From Acidovorax sp. (GTDB lineage Bacteria; Pseudomonadota; Gammaproteobacteria; Burkholderiales; Burkholderiaceae_C): DNA of 64,000 nt. The stretch spans positions 1-64,000 of the forward strand of contig JAUXZO010000025.1 in NCBI GenBank assembly GCA_030692685.1. The letters are read 5' to 3'. This document shows positions 9,023 through 18,471 of this stretch, piece after piece (position 1 is the first letter of the stretch; each line of letters opens with the position of its first letter). A program made the translations under genes and the position numbers. A model generated the notes under the pieces. That model saw only the letters and a list, made by a program, of their open reading frames with translations. It searched no databases and had not been told where the DNA came from.

Positions 9023-10135
9023 ATGGTCACCGTAGCACCAGACCAGCCCCTGAAACTCCTTCATCTCGAAGATTCAATCGCTGACCACGACCTGGCGACA
9101 CGGACGCTCCGACGCGCCGGGTTGCCCTGCCAGGTTCTCAGAGTCGATTCACTCCCTGACTTCCAACGGTTGACCGACTCTCAGTCGTTCGACGTCATCC
9201 TTGCAGATTACCGCTTGCCCGGCTTCACCGCACTGGATGCTTGGGAACATGTGGCGAAAAAGCCGCATCATCCTCCGTTTGTGCTGCTGTCCGGCGCCAT
9301 CGGCGAGACGGCCGCCGTGGATGCCATACGACGGGGCGTCGCCGACTATCTCCTTAAAGACGATATGCCGCGGCTCGCCCACGTGATAACCCGTGCATTA
9401 GAGGTCCATGAGGCTCGGCGATCCCGCGAACAAGCCGTGACTGAATTGGCGGCATCACAGCGCAAGTTGGCAGACCTTACAGAACACCTTCAAATATCTA
9501 TTGAGCAGGAACGCGCGTCCATTGCACGCGAAATCCACGATGACATTGGTGGCGCACTCACAGCGGTGCGATTTGATGTAGCTTGGATCGGCCGTCACAC
9601 CGCAGACCCGGGAATGCAAGAACATGCCTTATCAGCCGCTGACATGCTGCAACATGCCATCGGTGCCAGCCAGCGCATCATGATGAATTTGCGCCCACCC
9701 GTTCTCGAGGAAGGCCTCGTCGCCGCAGTCCAGTGGCTTGCTACAGGTTTTGAACGTCGAACGGGCGTGGCGACGAAGGTCCAAACCAGCAGCGAGATTA
9801 TTCATGCAGCGGCAGATATTCAGTTGGTCGCCTACCGCACGGCGCAAGAAGCCCTCACCAACATTTCGAAACACGCCCACTCCAGCAAAGTGGACATCGA
9901 ACTCTCCGACAGAGAGGGCGTGTTAACGCTGGAGGTCGCCGATAACGGCTGTGGAATGGACCGTCGTACTCGGGAAAAATCCAAGGCATTTGGACTAACG
10001 GGACTCCAAGAACGCGCGCGGACAGTTGGGGGCTGGTTAGACATTAGCAGCCGGCCAGGTAAAGGGACCTCCGTGATCCTGTCCATACCGCTAATATCAG
10101 CCCCACTATCAAAAGCACCAGGAGATGTCCAGTGA
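9023..10135 (+). CDS. Receiver-histidine kinase fusion (HisKA_3 type)
   Basis: A soluble 370-aa protein with an N-terminal receiver (acidic L-E-D-S, phospho-acceptor D62 in LADYRLPGF, K112) followed by a short coiled coil and a NarX/DesK-type kinase: H172 in REIHDDIGG, N box AQEALTNISKHAH, G boxes DNGCGM and GLTGLQERA. No membrane or PAS sensor domain is present, so its input is probably phosphorylation of its own receiver or an upstream kinase. The start at 9023 (MVTVAPDQP) is chosen because the earlier TTG at 8990 adds unrelated residues. It overlaps the next regulator by 4 nt (GTGA), its obvious partner. Confidence 0.88.
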   Translation: MVTVAPDQPLKLLHLEDSIADHDLATRTLRRAGLPCQVLRVDSLPDFQRLTDSQSFDVILADYRLPGFTALDAWEHVAKKPHHPPFVLLSGAIGETAAVDAIRRGVADYLLKDDMPRLAHVITRALEVHEARRSREQAVTELAASQRKLADLTEHLQISIEQERASIAREIHDDIGGALTAVRFDVAWIGRHTADPGMQEHALSAADMLQHAIGASQRIMMNLRPPVLEEGLVAAVQWLATGFERRTGVATKVQTSSEIIHAAADIQLVAYRTAQEALTNISKHAHSSKVDIELSDREGVLTLEVADNGCGMDRRTREKSKAFGLTGLQERARTVGGWLDISSRPGKGTSVILSIPLISAPLSKAPGDVQ

Positions 10136-10761
10136 TACATGTGGTCTTGTGCGACGACCACGCCGTTCTGAGACGGGGGATTCGTGACACGTTGACGGAG
10201 GCCTCTGACATCAAGGTGACCGGTGAGGCAGGCGGGTACGCTGAACTGCGGGAGGTTCTGCGGGCGGCGCCTTGCGACATCTTGCTGCTGGACCTGAATA
10301 TGCCGGGTCGCAGCGGTATTGAGGTGCTCACAAGCCTGCGCGAAACACACTCCGCCATCAAAGTCCTTATCGTCTCCATGTACCCGGAGGACCAGTACGC
10401 GCTGCGCTGCCTGAAGGCGGGCGCGCAGGGCTACGCCAACAAGGCGGGAGACCCGATAGAGCTAATTGCTGCAGTCCGCACAGTGATGCAAGGGCGCAAA
10501 TACCTGACACCTGAAGTGGCCCAGATGTTGGCAGACAGTTTGGCGCAGCCCACCCCAGAAGCCCCTCACACCGCCTTGTCAGAGCGTGAGCTGCAGACGC
10601 TGGTGAAAATCGCATCCGGCCGCCGGTTGTCGGACATTGCCGAGGAGCTCATGCTCAGCCCCAAGACGGTTAGTGTTTACCGCGCCAGGGTGCTCGAAAA
10701 GCTGAAGTTGTCCAACAATGCCGAGTTGACGGTGTACGCCATCCGCAACCAGTTGGTTTGA
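10132..10761 (+). CDS. NarL/FixJ-family response regulator
   Basis: A 209-aa DNA-binding response regulator: receiver with D8/D9 and phospho-acceptor D54 in LLDLNMP, then a LuxR-type helix-turn-helix (about 145-200; LSERELQTLVKIASG, SDIAEELMLSPKTVSVYRARVLEKL). It starts with GTG overlapping the stop of the upstream kinase, so the two are translationally coupled. It lies between the che and fli clusters; control of motility genes is plausible but not shown. Its stop is only 2 nt from the convergent fliR stop. Confidence 0.93.
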   Translation: MIHVVLCDDHAVLRRGIRDTLTEASDIKVTGEAGGYAELREVLRAAPCDILLLDLNMPGRSGIEVLTSLRETHSAIKVLIVSMYPEDQYALRCLKAGAQGYANKAGDPIELIAAVRTVMQGRKYLTPEVAQMLADSLAQPTPEAPHTALSERELQTLVKIASGRRLSDIAEELMLSPKTVSVYRARVLEKLKLSNNAELTVYAIRNQLV

Positions 10762-10763
10762 AC

Positions 10764-11534
10764 CTACCGTTGGGCCGCAAACAGATCAACCGCTTGCTGC
10801 ATTAAAGCCAGTACAGGTTGCTCCAACATGGGCAAAGTTGCCGCGATGCCCAGCATCCCCACCGTGAGAGTGACGGGAAACCCAACCGCATAAATATTCA
10901 TCTGAGGCGCCACCCGAGAAATGATGCCCATGGTCAGGTTCACGAAAAGCAGCAATGCAATCATCGGCAAGGCGATCCAGAGCGCGCTGGAAAACAGTGA
11001 TGTTCCCAGCTCGTAAATTCGCATCTGCCCAAGTGCTTGCAAGAAATTCCCGTCCGCCGGAAACCGATCAAAACTCTTGACCACTGCCATCAAAATCATG
11101 AGATGACCATTGATGACCACAAACAGCAGCATGGCCATATGCCCAAAAAACCGTGCCACCGCACTGACCTGGGCATTGGATGATGGGTCGAAGAACGACG
11201 CAAAATTAAGCCCCATCTGCAGGCCAATCAACTCGCCCGCGAGCTCAACAGCAGCAAACACCAAACGCACTGAAAACCCGATCGCCAGGCCGACGATGAC
11301 CTGCTGGGCAACGGCGCCTAGAGCCTCGCGCCCATTCACACTGATCACAGGCTGGTCCACCAAAACTCCTTGAGCGCACAAGGCCACCAAGAAGGCGAGT
11401 CCGACTTTCACCCGCATGGGTATTGCTCGCATTGAGAACACAGGAGCAACGGAGAACACCGCGAGTACGCGAAGAAACGGCCAAAGGATCGGCGACAGCC
11501 ATCCGACCAGTTGCGCTTCTGAAAAGGTAATCAC
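10764..11534 (-). CDS. fliR: Flagellar export gate protein FliR
   Basis: Polytopic inner-membrane component of the type III export gate, completing the FliPQR helical channel. At 256 aa with about five or six hydrophobic segments and motifs VGLAIGFSVRLVFAAVELAGE and GLNFASFFDP it is a standard FliR. It is the last gene of the long fliF-R operon and is separated from fliQ by 83 nt that hold no gene. Confidence 0.95.
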   Translation of the reverse strand: MITFSEAQLVGWLSPILWPFLRVLAVFSVAPVFSMRAIPMRVKVGLAFLVALCAQGVLVDQPVISVNGREALGAVAQQVIVGLAIGFSVRLVFAAVELAGELIGLQMGLNFASFFDPSSNAQVSAVARFFGHMAMLLFVVINGHLMILMAVVKSFDRFPADGNFLQALGQMRIYELGTSLFSSALWIALPMIALLLFVNLTMGIISRVAPQMNIYAVGFPVTLTVGMLGIAATLPMLEQPVLALMQQAVDLFAAQR

Positions 11535-11617
11535 AAGGGGTTTACTGAGGTGACCGCCATAACGGTCGATGCGGCAACGGTTTTAGTGAGTGCGATACCC
11601 ATACCCAGTACAGCGTA

Positions 11618-11887
11618 CTAGCCAATCATCGATGGGATCGACTCAATGGTTCGGCGGATGAAATCCACGAGCGTACTGAGCATCCAAGGCCCAGCAATCG
11701 CAAAAACCACCATAGCCGCAATCAGTTTTGGCACGAACGCCAGGGTGGCTTCATGAATTTGGGTGACCGCCTGGAAAATGCTGACGATCAACCCTACCGC
11801 CATCACGACACCCAAGACAGGCATTGCGATCATCAACAGTAACGTCAAGGCATCGCGCCCGATCGTAAGAACCATTTGCGCCGTCAT
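11618..11887 (-). CDS. fliQ: Flagellar export gate protein FliQ
   Basis: 89-aa inner-membrane protein with two transmembrane helices flanking IFQAVTQIHEATLAFVPK, the family hallmark. It assembles with FliP and FliR. It starts 11 nt after the fliP stop. Confidence 0.95.
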   Translation of the reverse strand: MTAQMVLTIGRDALTLLLMIAMPVLGVVMAVGLIVSIFQAVTQIHEATLAFVPKLIAAMVVFAIAGPWMLSTLVDFIRRTIESIPSMIG

Positions 11888-11898
11888 AGCGAACTCCT

Positions 11899-12690
11899 CT
11901 AGGTCACGAAGCTCGCGGCCAGTGACCCAATCAGCAAATTCCAGCCATCCGCCAATACAAACAGCATCAACTTGAAGGGCAACGCCACGAGCACGGGGGA
12001 CAGCATCATCATGCCCAGCGACATCAAAATACTCGACACCACCATATCGATCACCAAAAACGGGATAAAGATCATGAAACCGATTTGGAATGCCGATTTC
12101 AGTTCGCTGGTGACGAACGCAGGGACGATGACACGCAAGGGGGCTGTTTCTGCGGTCACTTGGGGGTCTAGCCGAGCGAGACGCGAAAAAAGCGCGAAGT
12201 CAGACTGCCGGGTCTGCTTAAGCATAAAACTGCGCATGGGCGCCTCGGCCTTAGCCAGAGCTTGTTCAAACGTGATCGCGTTGGTGGTGTACGGCAGGTA
12301 CGCATCCTGGTACACGCGATCAAAAGTAGGCCCCATAACAAAAAAGGTCAGAAAGAGCGACAAACCGATGATGACCTGATTGGGGGGCGCGGACTGGGTA
12401 CCGAGCGCCTGCCGAAGCAGCGAAAGCACAATCACGATGCGCGTAAACCCCGTCATCATCAACAGCACTGCCGGCAAAAAAGACAGCGCTGTAAAGAACA
12501 GCAAGGTCTGGATTGGCACAGAATAACTGGTCCCCGTGGGGCCGCTACCCACGACCAAAGGTAGTGAACCCGATGCTTGAGCTAACGCTGAAAACGGCGT
12601 TAAAAGCGCCAACAAAAAAGGCAACCCGCACGCCTTTGAGATCCTCAAGATGAAAGCGCCCGGAGTTCGATCCCAGACCTTGTTAGACAT
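11899..12690 (-). CDS. fliP: Flagellar export gate protein FliP
   Basis: Core pore subunit of the flagellar secretion channel. After a cleavable N-terminal hydrophobic segment (LPFLLALLTPFSALAQ) come the conserved MMTGFTRIVIVLSLLRQALGTQ and PPNQVIIGLSLFLTFFVM motifs and C-terminal FIPFLVIDMVVSSILMSLGMMM. The ATG at 12690 gives 263 aa and overlaps the fliO stop by 8 nt, as expected for coupling; an earlier in-frame start lies further inside fliO and is less likely. Confidence 0.95.
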   Translation of the reverse strand: MSNKVWDRTPGAFILRISKACGLPFLLALLTPFSALAQASGSLPLVVGSGPTGTSYSVPIQTLLFFTALSFLPAVLLMMTGFTRIVIVLSLLRQALGTQSAPPNQVIIGLSLFLTFFVMGPTFDRVYQDAYLPYTTNAITFEQALAKAEAPMRSFMLKQTRQSDFALFSRLARLDPQVTAETAPLRVIVPAFVTSELKSAFQIGFMIFIPFLVIDMVVSSILMSLGMMMLSPVLVALPFKLMLFVLADGWNLLIGSLAASFVT

Positions 12691-13048
12691 TCGAAACTTT
12701 CCCAGCACCGCTGCTGACAGCAATCGCTATCTCTTGCGCAAATGACGGGCTTGCTGCGGGCGCCTGCGGGACAGGGGATACAGGCTGCGTATGCAGACAG
12801 CTTACGTTATGTGCCGTAACACCCAGTACTAACCAGATGCGCGCATGCTCGGGGCCAACCTCCACCGTAACCACCCGCTGCTGGGGGCCCACCGCCACGG
12901 CAGACACCACGCGAGATACCCCACCAGATGCCACGCCACCGGCGGCTTGACGCTGCTGCACGCGACGTACTAGCCAAGGCAGCAGTGCCATGGCGCCCAC
13001 AAAGAGCACCACCACCACCAAGGTCTGGGTCATGCTGCCACTATCCAC
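12683..13048 (-). CDS. fliO: Flagellar biosynthetic protein FliO
   Basis: Short single-pass membrane protein that helps assemble FliP rings. It has one transmembrane helix (LVVVVLFVGAMALLPWLV) followed by a basic segment and a GPQQRVVTVEVG beta-rich region that is the recognisable FliO core. The start is ambiguous: GTG at 13048, overlapping the fliN stop, or ATG at 13033 (MTQTLVV). The C-terminal part is poorly conserved, as is usual. Confidence 0.88.
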   Translation of the reverse strand: MDSGSMTQTLVVVVLFVGAMALLPWLVRRVQQRQAAGGVASGGVSRVVSAVAVGPQQRVVTVEVGPEHARIWLVLGVTAHNVSCLHTQPVSPVPQAPAASPSFAQEIAIAVSSGAGKVSNV

Positions 13049-13478
13049 GGCTGACCCGCCGCAAGCGCTCCGAGGGCGTCACCACATCGGTCAATCGGAT
13101 ACCGAACTTGTCGTTCACCACCACCACTTCGCCCTGCGCAATGAGATACCCGTTCACAAGCACATCCATCGGTTCGCCGGCCAGCGCGTCCAGTTCCACC
13201 ACCGAACCCTGTGCCAACTGAAGGATGTACTTGATAGGCACTTTGGTGCGACCCAGCTCAACGGACAGCTGGACCGGGATGTCCAGCACCATGTTGATGT
13301 CATTGACCGTTCCGTCGCCACCTCCGGAAAAAGGCCGGACAGGATCTCCGGACAAGGGCCCACCCTGCTCCCCGTCTCCGGGTTTAGCGTCGGTGGTTTT
13401 TTGCTCTTCCAGCGCTTCGGCCCAACCCGCAAACGGGTCTTCCGCAGCACCATCCTTGTTGTCTTCTTCAGTTGACAT
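13041..13478 (-). CDS. fliN: Flagellar motor switch protein FliN
   Basis: C-ring component of the SpoA family. An acidic, low-complexity N-terminus (about 60 residues) precedes the SpoA fold with VLDIPVQLSVELGRTKVPIKYILQL and VNGYLIAQGEVVVVNDKFGIRL. The ATG at 13478 is preceded by GGAGAG; it overlaps the fliM stop by 11 nt. 145 aa. Confidence 0.96.
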   Translation of the reverse strand: MSTEEDNKDGAAEDPFAGWAEALEEQKTTDAKPGDGEQGGPLSGDPVRPFSGGGDGTVNDINMVLDIPVQLSVELGRTKVPIKYILQLAQGSVVELDALAGEPMDVLVNGYLIAQGEVVVVNDKFGIRLTDVVTPSERLRRVSRG

Positions 13479-14472
13479 CTTTCTCTCCAAGCCAGCTCAT
13501 GTCTGCATTGCGCAGGCACTCTTCAATGCGAATGGCGTACTTTGAATTGTGGGTTCCGTACTGGCACTCAAAAATGGGGACGCCTCCGATAGACGCGCGA
13601 ATACGGGGCTCACGGTCCAGCTCAATGAAGTCCCCCGGTTTCATGGCCAGCAGTTGCTCGACCGTTGCATCGGCACGAGCAAGTTCTGCTACCAAGGTGA
13701 CTTCTGCCGACTGTATTTCGCGGGTCAACACCCGCACCCAGCGACGATCCACTTCAATGGAATCGCCCTGCGTGGACGAATACAGCACGTCGCGAATTGG
13801 CTCCAGCGTGGCGTAGGGCATACAGATATGAATTGCACCTGAGAGATCGCCAATTTCCAACTGGAAAGCCGTCGAAACCACAATTTCGCTCGGAGTCGCA
13901 ATGTTCGCAAACTGCGGCTGCATCTCCGAACGCTGGTACTCCAGCTCCAGCGGATAAATGCCCTGCCAAGCCTTCTTGTATTCTGCGCAAATCACGTCCA
14001 CCAGCCGGTTGATGACGCGCTGCTCGGTAGGGGAAAAATCCCGGCCTTCGATGCGCGTCTGAAACTTGCCTACGCCGCCATACAAGGTATCAATGATGCC
14101 GAAGACCAATGACGGCTCGCATACGATCAAACCACTGCCGCGCAATGGACGAATGGCCACGATATTGAAGTTGGTGGGGACTGCTAATTCACGCAAGAAG
14201 GCGCTGTAGCGCTGAACGGACACCGTTCCGACCGAGATCTCGGGACTACGTCGGATGAAATTGAATAGGCCGATCCGGAAATTGCGCGCAAACCGTTCAT
14301 TGACGATTTCCATCGTCGGCATGCGGCCACGAACAATGCGCTCTTGGCTGGAGATGTCGTAGTTGCGTACGGACCCAGCCTCGGCCACATCTTCGACCGA
14401 CTTCTGGCTCTCGCCAGTGACCCCCTCTAGAAGGGCATCAACCTCTTCCTGCGAAAGAAACGAATCACTCAT
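13468..14472 (-). CDS. fliM: Flagellar motor switch protein FliM
   Basis: C-ring protein that binds CheY-P and sets rotation direction. The N-terminal CheY-binding peptide is MSDSFLSQEEVDALLEGV; a CheC-like middle domain (RPLRGSGLIVCEPSLVF) and a C-terminal SpoA domain (MKPGDFIELDR) follow. It is 334 aa, full length, and located between fliL and fliN. Confidence 0.97.
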   Translation of the reverse strand: MSDSFLSQEEVDALLEGVTGESQKSVEDVAEAGSVRNYDISSQERIVRGRMPTMEIVNERFARNFRIGLFNFIRRSPEISVGTVSVQRYSAFLRELAVPTNFNIVAIRPLRGSGLIVCEPSLVFGIIDTLYGGVGKFQTRIEGRDFSPTEQRVINRLVDVICAEYKKAWQGIYPLELEYQRSEMQPQFANIATPSEIVVSTAFQLEIGDLSGAIHICMPYATLEPIRDVLYSSTQGDSIEVDRRWVRVLTREIQSAEVTLVAELARADATVEQLLAMKPGDFIELDREPRIRASIGGVPIFECQYGTHNSKYAIRIEECLRNADMSWLGEKDVN

Positions 14473-14490
14473 GACTGGTCCTTGCCCGGG

Positions 14491-15072
14491 TCACTGGATG
14501 ATGAAACTAGAGAAAAGCACCCGATGCACTGGATTGCGCTCAGTGCGTTTGCGCGCGGGCCGCTCTTCTTCGTCCGCGTCATCCGCTTCCGTCGCAGCAG
14601 CAGCACGTGCGCGCTCACGCTCCGAAGGAACCGAGAATCCCAACGGCCGCGAGACCTCTCTAAGGATGTCGGCCGCAAGTTTTTCTTTACCCTCACGCTG
14701 CAGAAGTTCGCTCGATGTGCGTTGAGATACCAAGAGCAAGACGCCACTGCGAATGGTAGGCAAATACAGCTTGACCTGCTCAGACGTCTTGGCATCGGCA
14801 AGTTCCAGCGTGATGCCAATTTGCGCAAACCTGTCGCCACCCGGATCTGCCAGATTGACCACCATGTTTTCCATGGCCAGAAACGTAGGGGGAACCTTAG
14901 GCGCCTCTTTGCGCGACGAGCTAGCACCCTCTTCTTCGTCGCCGTGAGACCGGGTAAGAAACCACGCAGCACCCCCACCCCCGACTACCAAGAGCAAAAC
15001 CACGACGCCAAGAATGATCACAAGCATCTTCTTGCTTTTGGCGGGTGCCGCTGCGGGGGTATTGGCTGACAC
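14491..15072 (-). CDS. fliL: Flagellar basal body-associated protein FliL
   Basis: Single-pass inner-membrane protein that supports stator function. One transmembrane helix (MLVIILGVVVLLLVVGGGGAAWFL) follows a short Ala/Lys N-terminus; the periplasmic part has the FliL pattern (FLAMENMVVNLAD, IRSGVLLLVSQRTSSEL, LAADILREVSRPLG). It begins with GTG. At 193 aa it is longer than E. coli FliL because of an acidic/basic inserted segment near residues 148-180. A 205-nt gap separates it from fliK. Confidence 0.93.
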   Translation of the reverse strand: MSANTPAAAPAKSKKMLVIILGVVVLLLVVGGGGAAWFLTRSHGDEEEGASSSRKEAPKVPPTFLAMENMVVNLADPGGDRFAQIGITLELADAKTSEQVKLYLPTIRSGVLLLVSQRTSSELLQREGKEKLAADILREVSRPLGFSVPSERERARAAAATEADDADEEERPARKRTERNPVHRVLFSSFIIQ

Positions 15073-15277
15073 GATGCGAAGTCCTTGCTGTAGAAAGTGG
15101 GCCCTGCATGCGCTATGGAATTGCGAGCCACTCAGGATGAACCATTATGGGACGGGGCAACGATCAATAATAGCCAGAATAAAAGCCCAAAACCATGGCA
15201 TTCCCTGTGCTTTCGCTCAACAAGTCAACCGATGCGCCTCAACGCAGGAGCACACATCGGCCTGGGCGCACACGCAC

Positions 15278-16594
15278 TCACACAAAAATATCAACCGCAC
15301 GCTCGGTCATCCCACCCGCGCGTGGCACTGCGGCTGTGCCCGTTGGCGCAGAAGTAACGACTTGCGCCTGGCGAGCCCCTTCACGATTGCGCTGTTGCCC
15401 AGAATCTCCGGAGCCCGTACCGTCGCGTGCAGAGGTACCAACCGACATCCCGGAGAGTACCAACCCTTCGCTGCGCAGGAGATCACTCAATTGCGCCATG
15501 CTGCGGTCGAGCAGCTCGCGGGTTTCAGATTGATCACTCCGAAACGTGACATGGGCTTCATTACCAGACAGCGACACTGATACCTCTACCGGTTGCCCTG
15601 CGCGATCCAGCGTCAATTCCGCCGTCTGGGTTTTTTGATTGACCCAGTACGCTACTTGGTCCGTCACGAGTTCTTCGGCATTTGCCTGGGAGGGGTCTGC
15701 AAACAACGACGATTCACCCACGCCGCTTGTTTCAAGTGAGCCCGAGCCCACCGCACCATCAGACCAAGCCCCCCCGTGAGGCTGCCCGTCCCCTGACCGC
15801 CCTCCCGACGCGTCACCACCCCGCGCCGCGCCCGAAGCAACCATCAACCCCCCAGCGGCAGATGACAACGACTCTGAAGCAAGCGCTGCAGGAATTTCGC
15901 CACCAGCCCGCTCCAGCTGCACACTGGACGGCTGACCGGCGAACGCTGCGGCGCTTACGCTAATACTTTGCAAGGCATTGACCACGGGCTGCTGTGCCAG
16001 TGCGGGCTGATGTAAAGGGTTGCCAAGTGCCGCGCGCCCCACCGTGGCGTCTTGCAACGCAGTGCTGCCGGTGTTGCCTGGGCGCAATGCCAAGGCGCTT
16101 TGCATGCGCGAGAGGATTCGCCCATATCCAGCGACAGGTCCTTGGAGCCCTGCCTCGTTCACATCCTCCGCGCCGTCAAGCAACGCTGTCTCTGCCACCA
16201 ACCCTTGCCGCAGACCATCGCCGCCCATCAGCGCACCTGACCACCTTGTGGCCGCGCTATCGGAGCCCAAAGAGGTCCCGCCCTGTATCGGACCCCGCGA
16301 CATGTTCACAGCATCCGGCGCCAGAAGACCTTGCCACGAAGTGACAGCAGAAACATCTGCGACCCCGGGAGCACCACCTTGCGCTAAATCCGAGAGATCA
16401 GCGCCACTGCCGGCAGTCTCACCCGCCAAATCACTCAACCCTGCCCCTTGCACCTCCACCGCATCCAGCGCGGAGAGCAATGCAAGAAATCCGCCGGGGG
16501 ATGCCGCCGCTCCGGCGCCATCGTTGCCTTGGCGAGTGCGTGCTGTCTGCGGCGCCTGAGTGCCTTGGGGAGAGGAAATTCTGGCTTGTTCCAT
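15278..16594 (-). CDS. fliK: Flagellar hook-length control protein FliK
   Basis: Secreted molecular ruler that switches export from hook to filament substrates. It is Ala/Gly/Ser-rich with low complexity through about residue 320, then a conserved C-terminal FliK domain (about 330-410; AELTLDRAGQPVEVSVSLSGNEAHVTFRS, RELLDRSMAQLSDLLRSEGL). The ATG at 16594 has AGGAG 9 nt upstream and lies 2 nt from the fliJ stop. 438 aa. It ends in AVDIFV, vaguely like the VDLF tails of CheD and the CheZ-like protein. Confidence 0.93.
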   Translation of the reverse strand: MEQARISSPQGTQAPQTARTRQGNDGAGAAASPGGFLALLSALDAVEVQGAGLSDLAGETAGSGADLSDLAQGGAPGVADVSAVTSWQGLLAPDAVNMSRGPIQGGTSLGSDSAATRWSGALMGGDGLRQGLVAETALLDGAEDVNEAGLQGPVAGYGRILSRMQSALALRPGNTGSTALQDATVGRAALGNPLHQPALAQQPVVNALQSISVSAAAFAGQPSSVQLERAGGEIPAALASESLSSAAGGLMVASGAARGGDASGGRSGDGQPHGGAWSDGAVGSGSLETSGVGESSLFADPSQANAEELVTDQVAYWVNQKTQTAELTLDRAGQPVEVSVSLSGNEAHVTFRSDQSETRELLDRSMAQLSDLLRSEGLVLSGMSVGTSARDGTGSGDSGQQRNREGARQAQVVTSAPTGTAAVPRAGGMTERAVDIFV

Positions 16595-16596
16595 TG

Positions 16597-17061
16597 TCAA
16601 TACTCCTGGCTTAAGGCGCCATGAATCGCGTTGCGGTACTGCAGTGCAGCCCGTTCATCGGTTTGTTTCTGGTCTCGGCGCATCTGTAACTGCTCAAGGT
16701 CATGGCGCCGCTTTTCCGTCACTTTGCGCAGACTGGCTAACCGCAACTCGGTATCAAGCAGCGACCGCCTGGCCACTTCCACTCTCTGGGCTTGGTCACC
16801 CACAACACCCTTTTGCAGAAGCGCTGCGTGACCCAGCCGGTCCATGAACTGGTAATGGTGATACATGACCTCCGGCTGCATCACCGTATCGACCTTCATT
16901 CCCCAGCGTGCCTCTGTCTCGCGGGCATAACCCTCCAGTTGACCCAACTGGTCGGAGGCGGCCTGCTGAGCGGCTTGGGTGTCCTGCAACACTTTGCGCG
17001 CGTCGTCACGCTTGCGGGTAGCCACTTCAACGGCAACCATGAGGGATGTAAGGTTGGACAT
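16597..17061 (-). CDS. fliJ: Flagellar export protein FliJ
   Basis: 154-aa coiled-coil protein that acts as the stalk of the FliI ATPase and escorts substrates. The whole length is heptad-rich, with no hydrophobic segment, and it sits between fliI and fliK as in all related operons. Sequence signatures are weak for this family; assignment rests on coiled-coil character, length and position. Confidence 0.9.
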   Translation of the reverse strand: MSNLTSLMVAVEVATRKRDDARKVLQDTQAAQQAASDQLGQLEGYARETEARWGMKVDTVMQPEVMYHHYQFMDRLGHAALLQKGVVGDQAQRVEVARRSLLDTELRLASLRKVTEKRRHDLEQLQMRRDQKQTDERAALQYRNAIHGALSQEY

Positions 17062-17076
17062 GGCACGCTACCGGGT

Positions 17077-18471
17077 TCAATGGTCCAACACCGCGGCCAT
17101 GGCCGCCACACTCTGATCCATGGAGGCGGCCTCAAACATGTCCTGCTGCAGAAAATGAGCCATCTGGGGCTGCAAGCGAATCGACTCGTCCAAGGCGGGA
17201 TCGGACCCACTCATGTATGCGCCCACTTGCACAAGATCGCGGCTCTTCTGGTAGCGCGAGTACACCGCCCTGAAACGACGGGCCAGGTCGAAGTGCCCAC
17301 GTGATACGACGTTATGCATCACCCGCGATGCAGACTGCTCAATGTCGATCGCGGGGAAATGACCTGTTTCCGCAAGTGCACGCGACAAGACAATGTGACC
17401 ATCCAGAATTGCACGCGCTGCGTCGGCAATTGGATCCTGCTGGTCATCACCTTCTGAGAGAACCGTGTAGAAAGCCGTGATAGAGCCCACTCCGTGCAAC
17501 CCGTTGCCACTGCGTTCTACCAATTGAGGCAGCTTGGCAAAACACGATGGTGGGTACCCCTTGGTGGCCGGAGGTTCGCCAATGGCCAACGCGATTTCGC
17601 GCTGCGCCATGGCGTAGCGTGTCAATGAATCCATGAGCAGCAGTACATGCTTGCCCTTGTCCCGAAAATGCTCAGCAACCGCCGTGGCATAAGCTGCACC
17701 CTGCATGCGCAACAGGGGGGGTGCATCCGCAGGCGCAGCCACCACCACAGAGCGAGCGCGGCCGTCGGTGCCCAGAATGTCTTCGACAAACTCTTTGACC
17801 TCTCGGCCCCGCTCGCCAATGAGCCCCACGACGATCACATCGGCGCGGGTGTAACGCGCCATCATGCCCAGCAGCACGCTCTTGCCCACGCCCGAACCAG
17901 CAAACAGCCCCAGACGCTGACCCCGCCCCACGGTAAGCAATGCATTGATTGCGCGCACGCCGGTGTCCAACGTCTCTCGCACCGGGTCTCGGTCCATGGC
18001 GTTGATCTGGCGGCGGTCCATGGGTTCGGACACTACATCCTGCACCGGCCCACCATGGTCCAGCGGCAGGCCCTGGGCGTCTACCACGCGGCCCAACAAA
18101 CCATCGCCCATCGGCAAACGCAATACGCCAGCGCGTTGCACTGGCCTTGAGGTCTCACCCAAGCGGGGGCTCGGAATATAGGGCGGAGCGGGCACCACAC
18201 TGGCACCACTGGAAAGCCCATGGATGTCGCCCGCGGGCATCAAAAAAGCACGATCGGCAGAGAACCCCACCACTTCGGAAAGCACAGGCGCATGCCCAGG
18301 CATCTGCACCAGACACTGCGACCCCACCGGCACACGGATACCCACCGCTTCCAGCACAAGGCCCGTCAGTCGCGTCAGGGTACCGCGCGTTTCAAGTGGG
18401 GCACGTTCTGACACGCGTGCGCGTGCGTCGTCCATCAAACGCATCCACGACGAGGTGGGTTCAATGCTCAT
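17077..18471 (-). CDS. fliI: Flagellum-specific ATPase FliI
   Basis: F1-beta-like ATPase energising flagellar export. Walker [12 protein letters not shown], the catalytic region [16 protein letters not shown], Walker [17 protein letters not shown] and [20 protein letters not shown] are intact. The ATG at 18471 (MSIEPTSSW, 464 aa) has GGAGG nine nt upstream; an ATG at 18480 abuts that site and longer extensions lie inside fliH. It overlaps the fliH stop by 11 nt. Confidence 0.96.
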   Translation of the reverse strand: MSIEPTSSWMRLMDDARARVSERAPLETRGTLTRLTGLVLEAVGIRVPVGSQCLVQMPGHAPVLSEVVGFSADRAFLMPAGDIHGLSSGASVVPAPPYIPSPRLGETSRPVQRAGVLRLPMGDGLLGRVVDAQGLPLDHGGPVQDVVSEPMDRRQINAMDRDPVRETLDTGVRAINALLTVGRGQRLGLFAGSGVGKSVLLGMMARYTRADVIVVGLIGERGREVKEFVEDILGTDGRARSVVVAAPADAPPLLRMQGAAYATAVAEHFRDKGKHVLLLMDSLTRYAMAQREIALAIGEPPATKGYPPSCFAKLPQLVERSGNGLHGVGSITAFYTVLSEGDDQQDPIADAARAILDGHIVLSRALAETGHFPAIDIEQSASRVMHNVVSRGHFDLARRFRAVYSRYQKSRDLVQVGAYMSGSDPALDESIRLQPQMAHFLQQDMFEAASMDQSVAAMAAVLDH

